This document shows positions 49,460-58,299 of a stretch of 64,000 bases of DNA, piece after piece (the stretch's first letter is position 1; every line of letters starts with the position of its first letter). Position numbers and translations under genes: made by a program. The notes below the pieces were generated by a model, which made no database searches, was not told where the DNA came from, and worked only from the letters and a program-made list of their open reading frames with translations. This DNA is from an uncultured Clostridia bacterium (GTDB taxonomy: Bacteria; Bacillota; Clostridia; Oscillospirales; Ruminococcaceae): NCBI GenBank assembly GCA_946545645.1, contig CAMNNQ010000195.1, positions 1-64,000 of the forward strand, in the 5' to 3' direction.

Positions 49460-50518
49460 ATGAAAACACGCAACAAACAGCTGACCTATGCCCTGAGGGA
49501 GAATCTGGAAAGAATGACTGCTTACGGCGAGAGCAAGTATGCCTACCGTCAGCAGACCAACGAACTGCGCCGGAGAGCCAGGAACGAGCTGATCTGCCAG
49601 CACAAGACCCCGGAGGAGATCGAGAAGGCGCTGCTGCATATCGACGCAGCAAAGGACAAGATATTCAGCTACGGGACGATGCGCTCCTATATCAGATTTG
49701 TGGCGGATTTCGCCGCATTTGTTGCAGAGAAAACGGGTACCTCCCGCACCTCTGTGGAGGACAGCGTGAAATATATACAGCCCTATGTGGACTACCTTAT
49801 ATATAGGTGCAACTCTCCGAACACCATAAACCTGAAACTCTCCGCTGTCTGCAAGGCCACCGGGCAATACGTTGTCGATTATACCCACCCGGAGCGCAGA
49901 TATGCCGATGTGACAAGGGGAGTAAAAGCCGCTGTCCGGGATAAGTTCAACGAGCACCGCGCAGCAGAGGCATTGGAGCTCAACCGCGCCATAGGTCTCC
50001 GCAGGTCGGAGCTTGGCAGGGTAACTATATTCGATGTTTCCTGGGAGGGCGAGAAAAGCGCCACTATAAGGAGCATCGGCAAGGGCGGAAAGTGCAACGA
50101 GACCTATATCACAGACCCGGCAAAGCTGGATATCCTTACGAAATACTATTGCGATGCTATTGCCGACGGCCGGGCAGATCTGCTGACAAAAGAGCAGATG
50201 CACCACGATGCAGACCTGCATCACGCGAGAGCGATGTGTGCGATAGATGAATACAGGCGTGTCATGTCGGAGATCAAAGATAATCCCGCGAAGCGTGAGG
50301 AGTATAAGAGGTTTATAGTGGAGTTCTTCGCAAAACACAACAAGCCACTGCGGGAGAACCTCGACAAGCCCTATTTTCTCCGCGGAGCAGGGAAGGCTAT
50401 GCAGGAAAGCCGCGGGCGGGAGTTTAAGTTTGACAGGGTGGCGGTTCTCTATGTCAGCGCAACTATACTGCACCATTTCAGGAGCGATACCACCGTACAG
50501 CATTATCTCATCAAGTGA
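49460..50518 (+). CDS. Divergent tyrosine recombinase (phage-integrase fold)
   Basis: Arg box AIGLRRSELGRVTIFDV; Lys in IRSIGKGGKC; HxxR as HHAR; C-terminal VLYVSATILHHFRSDTTVQHYLIK resembling LGHxxxxTTxxYL. Confidence 0.75.
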   Translation: MKTRNKQLTYALRENLERMTAYGESKYAYRQQTNELRRRARNELICQHKTPEEIEKALLHIDAAKDKIFSYGTMRSYIRFVADFAAFVAEKTGTSRTSVEDSVKYIQPYVDYLIYRCNSPNTINLKLSAVCKATGQYVVDYTHPERRYADVTRGVKAAVRDKFNEHRAAEALELNRAIGLRRSELGRVTIFDVSWEGEKSATIRSIGKGGKCNETYITDPAKLDILTKYYCDAIADGRADLLTKEQMHHDADLHHARAMCAIDEYRRVMSEIKDNPAKREEYKRFIVEFFAKHNKPLRENLDKPYFLRGAGKAMQESRGREFKFDRVAVLYVSATILHHFRSDTTVQHYLIK

Positions 50519-50529
50519 TATTTGTGAAA

Positions 50530-50548
50530 ATATCACAAAATGTGATAT
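50530..50548. promoter_or_regulatory. Perfect palindromic operator-like site ATATCACA-AAA-TGTGATAT
   Basis: 8+3+8 perfect inverted repeat directly after the recombinase stop. Confidence 0.65.
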
Positions 50549-50580
50549 GGATGTTTGTGAAGAATTTTATCGCAGTGCTA

Positions 50581-50674
50581 TTGACAGATATAACAATTTG
50601 TGATATAATTTACCTGTAAGCAAAAGTGTGAAAAGTACCGAGTTCCAAATTTGGGGCCCGGTATTTTTATTTTT
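50581..50674 (+). promoter_or_regulatory. Promoter/operator/hairpin element D
   Basis: TTGACA(50581)-17-TATAAT(50604); ATATAACA-ATT-TGTGATAT 50588-50606; hairpin AAGTACCGAGTTCCAAATTTGGGGCCCGGTATTTTTATTTTT 50632-50674. Confidence 0.75.
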
Positions 50675-50710
50675 GCTCCGAAATATGTAAAAGGGAGGTG
50701 GTTTGTCCTT

Positions 50711-50821
50711 ATGGGACAGCGCAGTAAAAGGGCGTATATGCGCCTGAAAGAAAAGCCGCTTACAGCGGCGGATAGTTTACGGATGAGGGATCCTTTCGGG
50801 GGGTCCCTCAAAATATTGTGA
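50711..50821 (+). CDS. Possible 36-aa small ORF / leader peptide
   Basis: RBS gggaggtgg then MGQRSKRAYMRLKEKPLTAADSLRMRDPFGGSLKIL*; not in the ORF list because of length. Confidence 0.35.
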   Translation: MGQRSKRAYMRLKEKPLTAADSLRMRDPFGGSLKIL

Positions 50822-50842
50822 GATGAAAGGAGTTATGATGCT

Positions 50843-52381
50843 ATGAGCATAAGTATTTCTGCGCAGCTGAACGCTGCAAACATTGACAGAAAAAAGTGGG
50901 AGGCAGTCTTTGAAGACTGCAAAAAGATCGCTGAGGCGGGACAGTTTGCGGACATCGAGAGTGTGACCGTCCGCGGGGAGGAACTGGAATGTCTTGTGCC
51001 AGTCCGGGAGAAGGACGGTAAGCTGCATATCGTCGGAGACCTGATCCAGGGCAGATGTATTCAGGACTGTGAGCTTGAGCGCGACGTGACAAAGTATATC
51101 CTGAAAGGCGTAAAACCGCTGCCCGGAGTTCCGGTATCAGAGCACTTGTATATGTGCCTTTACAACGGGATCAGCGAATATGAGGAGTATTTCGTACCCT
51201 GTTTCGACACCGAGACCTTCGGGGCGCGTCCGCACATATATCTGCTGGCAATGGGGGTGCTGATAGCAAGCGAGTTCCCGGAGGCAGCCGTTGTGTACGG
51301 CGACATAACTCAGGGGCAGTGTCAGGAGGCTTGCCGTCTGATAAAAGAGGTCACGGGCAGAGATGCAAAAATGCCGATTCAGTATGACTGTATTCGCCTG
51401 TTTGATGCGTTCCGTGACAGGGGTCATACCGGCATCGAGCTGCTGGACAGGTTCCTGACGACATATAAAGGCGTCAGGACGGAAGAGGTTTGTGAGTTGC
51501 TGAAAAGCAACTTCTTTGAGGATGAATTTACGGAATATTTCAAGCGCCACAACACAGATGTGTTCGGGCTTGTCAAAGGGTGGCTGGAGCTGGGTCTGTC
51601 GCCGGAGGGACTTTGCAAAGCGTACCGGCAGTTTTGGAAAGGCTGCGATGCGAAGCAGCTTGTGGACTGCCTTATCCTCGGAAAAGTCCAAGTTAAGGAA
51701 AAATCCGAGCTGGAGCTTTACGACTTCACCATACCCTCGGAAATAACAGCGGACACCTCGGCAATGTCAAATGCGAGAAAAACCGCAGACGATATGGATT
51801 TTAGGCACCGTATCATCAACGCATATATCCCACTGGAGGATATGAAAGCGGTCATCAGAAAGCACTTCCCGAATGAAAACATCGACCAGTTTTTTGCAGA
51901 TGCTCTGGCTGGAAAGGGTCGCCGTTTCAAGAAGCAGCGGTTCATTGAGCTGATGTATTCGGTCATCGGTGAGGATGCTCTGAAAATGGATGAGCGCAAT
52001 GCGGACATCATAGACCCTGAAAAGCTCTATATGTGGGAGGGTGAAAACACCACCATAGACGAATACGTCATCGAGGAGATGAAAGAGGTACTGCGGCTAG
52101 TTCTGCTTGAAGGCAAACAGATCATCGAAAGGCATCGGCTCGATGACCGGGCAGGCAGAGAAGAATACATCAAAACACACCTGATAAATCGGATCGCTCT
52201 GCCGGTGGATGTGGCCGAAAGTATAATCGACCGCGCAGGCGAAGAAGACTCGACGCTGTATTTCGGGCTTATCGGGACAAATGTCTTTGACTTCTGGGTA
52301 TCCCCGATAGTCAAGGCTGTGCTGATGGATCCGAAGCTGTACGACTATGTTTTGAAACTTATGAAGGAGGACAATCTATGA
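50843..52381 (+). CDS. 512-aa protein of unknown function
   Basis: Long ORF with RBS aaaggag; no family recognised; mostly helical, no signal peptide or TM evident. Confidence 0.75.
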   Translation: MSISISAQLNAANIDRKKWEAVFEDCKKIAEAGQFADIESVTVRGEELECLVPVREKDGKLHIVGDLIQGRCIQDCELERDVTKYILKGVKPLPGVPVSEHLYMCLYNGISEYEEYFVPCFDTETFGARPHIYLLAMGVLIASEFPEAAVVYGDITQGQCQEACRLIKEVTGRDAKMPIQYDCIRLFDAFRDRGHTGIELLDRFLTTYKGVRTEEVCELLKSNFFEDEFTEYFKRHNTDVFGLVKGWLELGLSPEGLCKAYRQFWKGCDAKQLVDCLILGKVQVKEKSELELYDFTIPSEITADTSAMSNARKTADDMDFRHRIINAYIPLEDMKAVIRKHFPNENIDQFFADALAGKGRRFKKQRFIELMYSVIGEDALKMDERNADIIDPEKLYMWEGENTTIDEYVIEEMKEVLRLVLLEGKQIIERHRLDDRAGREEYIKTHLINRIALPVDVAESIIDRAGEEDSTLYFGLIGTNVFDFWVSPIVKAVLMDPKLYDYVLKLMKEDNL

Positions 52382-52650
52382 TCGAAAAAAAGGTGAACAA
52401 GGAAAAAGAGCAGGAACAGGGGTTATTCCCGAAAGCGGATCTTGACGAACTGGAGAAAGTATATCTTGAAATTGCCGACCGGGTCAGGAAGCTGGAAAGC
52501 CACCTGATATTCAATTTCGTTGACAAGACGCCGAAGCTCCGTGAATACCTGATGGAGCAGATCAGACTGATGTCGGTGGTGGGACACTATGAGTTTGCGC
52601 TCGGTTTCAAGGCCGGCGCAAGGCTGATGAGTGAATTGCTCAAGGAATAA
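52378..52650 (+). CDS. Small helical protein (90 aa), DUF6809-like
   Basis: Overlaps the stop of the 512-aa gene (ATGA); KLREYLMEQIRLMSVVGHYEFALGFKAGARLMSELL. Confidence 0.65.
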   Translation: MIEKKVNKEKEQEQGLFPKADLDELEKVYLEIADRVRKLESHLIFNFVDKTPKLREYLMEQIRLMSVVGHYEFALGFKAGARLMSELLKE

Positions 52651-52654
52651 GAAC

Positions 52655-52688
52655 GGCGGCTGCATCTGGGACGGTGCAGCCGCTTTTT
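52655..52688 (+). terminator. Terminator after the 512-aa/90-aa unit
   Basis: gcggctgcatctgggacggtgcagccgcttttt. Confidence 0.8.
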
Positions 52689-52876
52689 CTGTGCAGCCTG
52701 GTCAAACAGCTGTCAATCGTGACATCGGTCTGCCAACCGCACAAAAATCCAGAGCAATGTGATATATAATGTTCTTTGTTCCTTTACAATATAGTCAAAA
52801 ATTCAATCCTGACAGCTAAGATTTATACTAAAATGCTGATTTGATCGCGCCGGAAGTTAATCTCAGGCACATCAAC

Positions 52877-52905
52877 TTGACAAAAAGCGGCTATTGTGTT
52901 ATTAT
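52877..52905 (+). promoter_or_regulatory. Candidate promoter of the surface polysaccharide locus
   Basis: TTGACA 52877-52882, 17-bp spacer, TATTAT 52900-52905; ~230-nt leader before the aminotransferase start. Confidence 0.65.
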
Positions 52906-53143
52906 TAAATGGTGTGAGTATGCCCATTTATAATAGGTGCAGCTCCTGTCAGCCTGGTTTCGCAGGATAGAGAGTTTTACGAGAAGTGGAATGGTTTAGG
53001 GCGGTTCTTTCTGCTCTGTGCGGATCATATTAAAGGGCGTAAGCTGCCATCGTGGCAGCAGCTATATAAATCCTACCTCAGCTGTCCTGTGCCGTTTGCA
53101 AGGCGGCACAGGGCGGTTGGAGGAATGAAAAGGAACGATTAAA

Positions 53144-54415
53144 TTGGAAATAAAACCTTTTGAAAAGAAAATCTGGCTTTCCTCACCCACAATGCACGGC
53201 GATGAGCTGCGCTGGGTGCAGGATGCTTTTGACAAAAACTGGATCACTACAGCAGGCGAGAACCTGAACGAGTGTGAGAAGATAGTAGCAGAGAAGGTGG
53301 GCTGCAAGTATGCGGTTGGCCTTTCTTGCGGTACGGCTTCGCTTCACCTTGCAGTAAAGCTCGCGGGAGAGAAACTTTACGGTATGCCGAAGCCAAATCA
53401 GGGCACACTGCAGGGACATAAGGTCTTCTGCTCTGATATGACTTTTGATGCTACCGTCAATCCCGTGGCTTATGAGGACGGCGAGGCTGTTTTCATTGAC
53501 ACAGAATATGACACCTGGAACATGGATCCTGTGGCTCTTGAAAAGGCGTTTGAGATCTATCCGGAGGTCAGGCTCGTTGTAGTCGCACATCTTTATGGTA
53601 CTCCCGGAAAGATCGACGAGATCAGAGCTGTCTGTGACAAGTACGGTGCCCTGATAGTCGAGGACGCTGCCGAGAGCTTCGGTGCTACATATAAAGGAGT
53701 ACAGACAGGTACATTCGGTGACTACGGATGCATATCATTCAACGGAAATAAAATAATCACCGGTTCCTCGGGCGGAATGTTCCTTACCGACAGCAAGGAG
53801 AACGCGGACAAGGTGCGTAAATGGAGCACTCAGAGCCGTGAAGATGCTGCCTGGTATCAGCACGAGGAGATCGGATATAACTACCGCATGAGCAACATCA
53901 TTGCGGGTATTGTACGTGGTCAGATGCCCTATCTGGACGAGCATATCGCCCAGAAAAAGGCGATATACGAGCGCTACAAAGAGGGCTTCAAGGGACTGCC
54001 TGTAATTATGAATCCCTATGATGAAAAGAACAGCGAGCCGAATTTCTGGCTCTCCTGCATGATGATAGACAAGGATGCTATGTGCAGGCAGGTGCGCAGC
54101 GATAACAAGGCGCTATACATACACGAGCCCGGCAAGACCTGTCCGACCGAGATCCTTGAGACACTGGCAAAGTACAATGCAGAGGGCCGTCCGATCTGGA
54201 AGCCGATGCATATGCAGCCGATCTACCGCAGCAATCCCTTCATCACCGCAAACGGCAACGGCAGGGCAAAGAGCAATGCCTACATCAAGGAGACCGGGAT
54301 GATAGATGTCGGCGCGGACATCTTTGAGCGCGGGCTGTGCCTGCCGTCTGATAACAAGATGACAGCGGAGGAGCAGGAGATTATCATTCAGATCATCAGA
54401 AAGTGCTTTGAATAA
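53144..54415 (+). CDS. DegT/DnrJ/EryC1/StrS-family aminotransferase (TTG start)
   Basis: KNWITTAGENLNECEKIVAEKVGCKYAVGLSCGTASLHLAV...VEDAAESFGATYKG...GDYGCISFNGNKIITGSSGGMFLT. Confidence 0.95.
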   Translation: MEIKPFEKKIWLSSPTMHGDELRWVQDAFDKNWITTAGENLNECEKIVAEKVGCKYAVGLSCGTASLHLAVKLAGEKLYGMPKPNQGTLQGHKVFCSDMTFDATVNPVAYEDGEAVFIDTEYDTWNMDPVALEKAFEIYPEVRLVVVAHLYGTPGKIDEIRAVCDKYGALIVEDAAESFGATYKGVQTGTFGDYGCISFNGNKIITGSSGGMFLTDSKENADKVRKWSTQSREDAAWYQHEEIGYNYRMSNIIAGIVRGQMPYLDEHIAQKKAIYERYKEGFKGLPVIMNPYDEKNSEPNFWLSCMMIDKDAMCRQVRSDNKALYIHEPGKTCPTEILETLAKYNAEGRPIWKPMHMQPIYRSNPFITANGNGRAKSNAYIKETGMIDVGADIFERGLCLPSDNKMTAEEQEIIIQIIRKCFE

Positions 54416-54421
54416 ATCGGG

Positions 54422-55183
54422 GTGAGATGCTTGAATAAGCTTATCAAAAACGGGTTGAAGATATTCGGCGGTGTTACTGCGATCGCAGTAGCAACGGGCT
54501 GTGCAGCATTTGTGAAGGAGCGCATCGACGAAGCAAAGGCTCCGAAAGATGCAAACAAGCACAAGCCTTATGGCGTTTATGAAAAGTACATCAAGCGCCC
54601 GCTGGATTGCTCGCTGAGTACGGGTGCGCTGATCGTATTGAGCCCGGTGCTAGGGGTGACGGCGCTGCTTGTAAAGACAAAGCTGGGGTCGCCGGTGCTG
54701 TTCACGCAGGATCGTCCCGGTAAAAATGAAAAGATCTTCAAGCTCTACAAATTCAGGACGATGACTGATGAACGCGACGAGAACGGTGAACTGCTGCCAG
54801 ATGATGTGAGATTGACCAGGTTTGGCAAGGCCCTTCGGGCGACAAGCCTTGATGAGCTGCCGGAGCTGATAAATATCGTTAAGGGTGATATGGCGGTTGT
54901 TGGGCCGAGGCCATTGCTGGTGAGGTATCTTGACAGATACAACGATCATCAGAAGCGCAGACACGAAGTCCGTCCTGGGTTTACTGGACTTGCCCAGGTG
55001 CATGGCAGAAACGCCATCAGCTGGGAAGAAAAGTTTGACTGGGATGTTAAGTATGTTGATAATGTTACTTTTGCAGGCGATACAAAGGTGATAATTGATA
55101 CGATTAAGGTCGTGCTGAAGAAAGATGGGATAAGCTCGAAAACTTCGGCTACGATGGAAGAGTTTTACGGAACAGAGGTATAA
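54422..55183 (+). CDS. Undecaprenyl-phosphate sugar transferase (bacterial sugar transferase family)
   Basis: KRPLDCSLSTGALIVLSPVLGVTALLVKTKLGSPVLFTQDRPGKNEKIFKLYKFRTMTDERD...LRATSLDELPELINIVKGDMAVVGPRPLLV. Confidence 0.95.
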   Translation: MRCLNKLIKNGLKIFGGVTAIAVATGCAAFVKERIDEAKAPKDANKHKPYGVYEKYIKRPLDCSLSTGALIVLSPVLGVTALLVKTKLGSPVLFTQDRPGKNEKIFKLYKFRTMTDERDENGELLPDDVRLTRFGKALRATSLDELPELINIVKGDMAVVGPRPLLVRYLDRYNDHQKRRHEVRPGFTGLAQVHGRNAISWEEKFDWDVKYVDNVTFAGDTKVIIDTIKVVLKKDGISSKTSATMEEFYGTEV

Positions 55184-55195
55184 GGAATCGGTTGT

Positions 55196-56800
55196 ATGAA
55201 GGAATTACATATACTTTTCACCGGTGTTGGCAGACGTATAGAGCTTATACAAGCCTTTCGTCAGGCAGCTTTGGTGCTTGATTGCAATTTGAAAATCTAC
55301 GGAGCTGATATGGCAGGCACAGCTCCCGCTTTAGCTTATTGCGATTTCACACGCAAGGTATGCGGTATGAAGGAAGCATCCTACATCAGTGAACTTACAG
55401 AGATATGCCGCAAAGACAAGATAGATTTACTTATACCCACCATAGATACCGACTTGCTTGTACTTGCCGAAAGAAAAGCAGAAATAGAAGCAGTCGGGAC
55501 AATAGTACTGATAAGCGCTCCCGATAAAATACGGATATGCAGAGATAAGAACAACACATCGCAGTTCTTTGTTGACTGCGGGTTGAAAGCTCCGATGCCA
55601 GTCAATGATTATAGACTTTATAACGGCGACTTTCCCGCATTTATAAAACCAAAAGATGGAAGCAGTAGTATCAATGCTTTTAAGGTCGATACTCCCGAAG
55701 AACTTCCGGTATATGCCGAGCAGATTGAGGACTATATCGTTCAGCCTTTCGTTGCAGGCACAGAGTATACGATAGATATTTTCTGCGATTTTAATGGTGA
55801 GCCTGTTTATATCGTCCCTCGGGAACGGATGCAGGTCAGAGCAGGAGAGGTCTTGAAGACCAAGATCTGCCTTGACAGAAAAATGATCGAGGAAGCAAAG
55901 GCTCTTATAAAAGAATTCAAGCCCTGCGGCCCGATGACGGTGCAGCTTATCAGAGATGATAAGACGAGAGAGGATTTCTATATAGAGATCAATCCCCGCT
56001 ATGGCGGCGGTGCTCCCCTTTCGATGAAAGCTGGCGCAAGATCGGCAGAGACAGTACTTAAAATGCTGCTTGGTGAAAAAACATCATACAGCGAGTTCGG
56101 AATTGAAGACGGCGCTGTTTACAGCAGATTTGATCAGTCCGTGTGCATTACCGAAGGCAAGGGACAGATAAAAGGTGTAATTTTCGATCTTGATGATACG
56201 CTATATTCCGAGAAGGAGTATGTGAGGTCTGGCTATAAGGCTGTAAGTGATTATCTTGGCGGTGGATACGAAGAAATGCTATGGAGCTTCTTTGAAGCCG
56301 GAAAGCCTGCAATTGATGAGTTGCTGAAAGAGCTTAACTGCGATGGAGAAAAGGACAAAGTCCTGTCTGTTTATCGTTCCCATAAACCTGACATTCATCT
56401 CTTTCCTGGTGTGGCAGAGATGATTTGTGACCTGAAGTCCAGAGGTGTTAAGGTGGGAATAATCACTGATGGTAGGCCGGAAGGTCAGCGCAATAAGTTA
56501 GAGGCTCTTGGTCTAAATGTTGATGATGTAATCATTACTGATGAGCTTGGAGGTATTCAATTCCGTAAGCCTTGTGATATTGCATTTAGAATTATGATAA
56601 TGCGATGGAGATTGAATCCCGCTGATATTGTTTATGTTGGGGATAATCCTGTAAAGGATTTTCACGCTCCGCAGCAACTTGGAATGAGAAGTGTTTATTT
56701 TGCTAACCAAGATGGATTATATCAGGAGAGGATGGATGTTGGTTGTCCATCAGTTAATTCTATTGAAAAACTACGGATGTTTGTAAAGGAAATAAGATAA
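55196..56800 (+). CDS. ATP-grasp (carbamoyl-phosphate-synthase-like) protein fused to a C-terminal HAD hydrolase
   Basis: N-terminal GVGRRIELIQAFRQAA...FIKPKDGSSSINAF...YIEINPRYGGGAPLS; C-terminal KGVIFDLDDTLYSEKEYVRSGY...GIITDGRPEGQRNKLEALGL...VGDNPVKDF. Confidence 0.9.
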   Translation: MKELHILFTGVGRRIELIQAFRQAALVLDCNLKIYGADMAGTAPALAYCDFTRKVCGMKEASYISELTEICRKDKIDLLIPTIDTDLLVLAERKAEIEAVGTIVLISAPDKIRICRDKNNTSQFFVDCGLKAPMPVNDYRLYNGDFPAFIKPKDGSSSINAFKVDTPEELPVYAEQIEDYIVQPFVAGTEYTIDIFCDFNGEPVYIVPRERMQVRAGEVLKTKICLDRKMIEEAKALIKEFKPCGPMTVQLIRDDKTREDFYIEINPRYGGGAPLSMKAGARSAETVLKMLLGEKTSYSEFGIEDGAVYSRFDQSVCITEGKGQIKGVIFDLDDTLYSEKEYVRSGYKAVSDYLGGGYEEMLWSFFEAGKPAIDELLKELNCDGEKDKVLSVYRSHKPDIHLFPGVAEMICDLKSRGVKVGIITDGRPEGQRNKLEALGLNVDDVIITDELGGIQFRKPCDIAFRIMIMRWRLNPADIVYVGDNPVKDFHAPQQLGMRSVYFANQDGLYQERMDVGCPSVNSIEKLRMFVKEIR

Positions 56801-57564
56801 TGAGACAAGAAATAGATCTTTCCAAAACGCATCAGGAATTACTGAGTCTCATGAGTGATATTCATGATTATTTGGTCGATCATGGAGTTAATTACAGTCT
56901 GACTGGCGGTTCGTTACTTGGGGCGATTCGGCATCAGGGGTTTATTCCATGGGATGATGACATTGATATTATGACAGATCGTAAAAATTTCAAAAGAATG
57001 CTGAAATGCTTTAAGAAGAATAGAAAATATGAGCTTGCACGAGGACATTATCTTGCTCCATGGTTGTACAGGATCTCAGCAGTACAATTTGAAGGTGTTA
57101 TTACTCCAACAATAGATGTTTTCATTGTTGAGAATTTACCAAATGGTTCTTTTCTTTCAAAAATCAAGCTTTTGAAGTTGAGATTCCTACAAGGAATGCT
57201 GAAGAAAGATATCCGATATAAAGAGTTTTCTGCTTTTTATCGTATTTGTATTTTTATAACACATATTGTCGGTTTACTTTTCTCACAGAGGACAAAGTTG
57301 AACTGGTATGACCGTATTTCGATGAAGCAGGGAAACCAAAAGGCAGAATATGTTTCCATTACAAATGATTCATTTGGATTGCTGGGTAAAAAATACAAAA
57401 GTGATTTGATGAATGACTATATGCTTCACGCGTTTGAAGATAAGCAATTTATGATTATAAAACGGTATGACGAATATCTGAAAGGAAGATATGGAGATTA
57501 TATGACTCTTCCTGATGAGAAAGATCGAGTACCAGGGCATTTAGACAGAAAAAAAGCAGATTAA
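56800..57564 (+). CDS. LicD-family phosphotransferase
   Basis: [54 protein letters not shown]. Confidence 0.9.
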   Translation: MRQEIDLSKTHQELLSLMSDIHDYLVDHGVNYSLTGGSLLGAIRHQGFIPWDDDIDIMTDRKNFKRMLKCFKKNRKYELARGHYLAPWLYRISAVQFEGVITPTIDVFIVENLPNGSFLSKIKLLKLRFLQGMLKKDIRYKEFSAFYRICIFITHIVGLLFSQRTKLNWYDRISMKQGNQKAEYVSITNDSFGLLGKKYKSDLMNDYMLHAFEDKQFMIIKRYDEYLKGRYGDYMTLPDEKDRVPGHLDRKKAD

Positions 57565-57565
57565 T

Positions 57566-58294
57566 ATGGAGGAAACGATGAAAAATATAGCTCTTATAAT
57601 TGCTGGTGGTGTAGGAGCAAGAATGGGACAGGACATACCCAAGCAATTTATAAATGTTTATGACAAACCAGTTATTGTATATACAATGGAAGCTTTTCAG
57701 CAGCATCCTCAAATCGATGCAATAGAAATAGTTTGCCTTGATGAATGGCAGGGACCTTTAAAGGCTTATGCAAAACAGTTTGGGATAGCCAAATTAGAGA
57801 ATGTGGTCAGCGGCGGAAAGAACGGGCAGGATTCAATCAGAAATGGCTTATATGATATTGCTTCAAGGCATACTGATGACGACGACATTGTACTTATTCA
57901 TGATGCCATAAGACCAATGGTGAGTCAGGATATAATAACAGATAATATTCGTGTGTGTCGTGAATATGGAAATGCTATCACAGTTGTTCCCTGTACTGCT
58001 GCAATGTTAAAAACCTATGATGCTCTCTCGACGACAGAGCAAGTTCCGAGAGACAATTTGAAGATTACACAAACACCGCAGGCGTTTTTTGTTAGAGACA
58101 TTGTAGAAGCACATAAAGAAGCGCTGAGTAAAGGAATTACAAATTCTGTTGCTTCCTGCACTATGTACATTGAACTTGGCAGAGAGCTGTATATGTCAGC
58201 TGGTTCGGAAAAGAATCTCAAATTGACTACATCTGAGGATATTGAAATTTTTAAGGCTTTGTTGAATGCAAAGAAAGATGAGTGGATGCATTGA
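57566..58294 (+). CDS. IspD/TarI-like cytidylyltransferase
   Basis: [57 protein letters not shown] (ATG after ggaggaaacg). Confidence 0.9.
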   Translation: MEETMKNIALIIAGGVGARMGQDIPKQFINVYDKPVIVYTMEAFQQHPQIDAIEIVCLDEWQGPLKAYAKQFGIAKLENVVSGGKNGQDSIRNGLYDIASRHTDDDDIVLIHDAIRPMVSQDIITDNIRVCREYGNAITVVPCTAAMLKTYDALSTTEQVPRDNLKITQTPQAFFVRDIVEAHKEALSKGITNSVASCTMYIELGRELYMSAGSEKNLKLTTSEDIEIFKALLNAKKDEWMH

Positions 58295-58299
58295 TGCTT

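Noticed and set aside
49424-50536. 370-aa minus-strand ORF over the recombinase
   Set aside because: The plus-strand frame has catalytic recombinase motifs and an RBS; the minus frame has neither.
48214-50606. Repeated palindromes as a CRISPR array
   Set aside because: Copies are hundreds of bp to kb apart, coincide with promoters, and have no regular spacers or cas genes.
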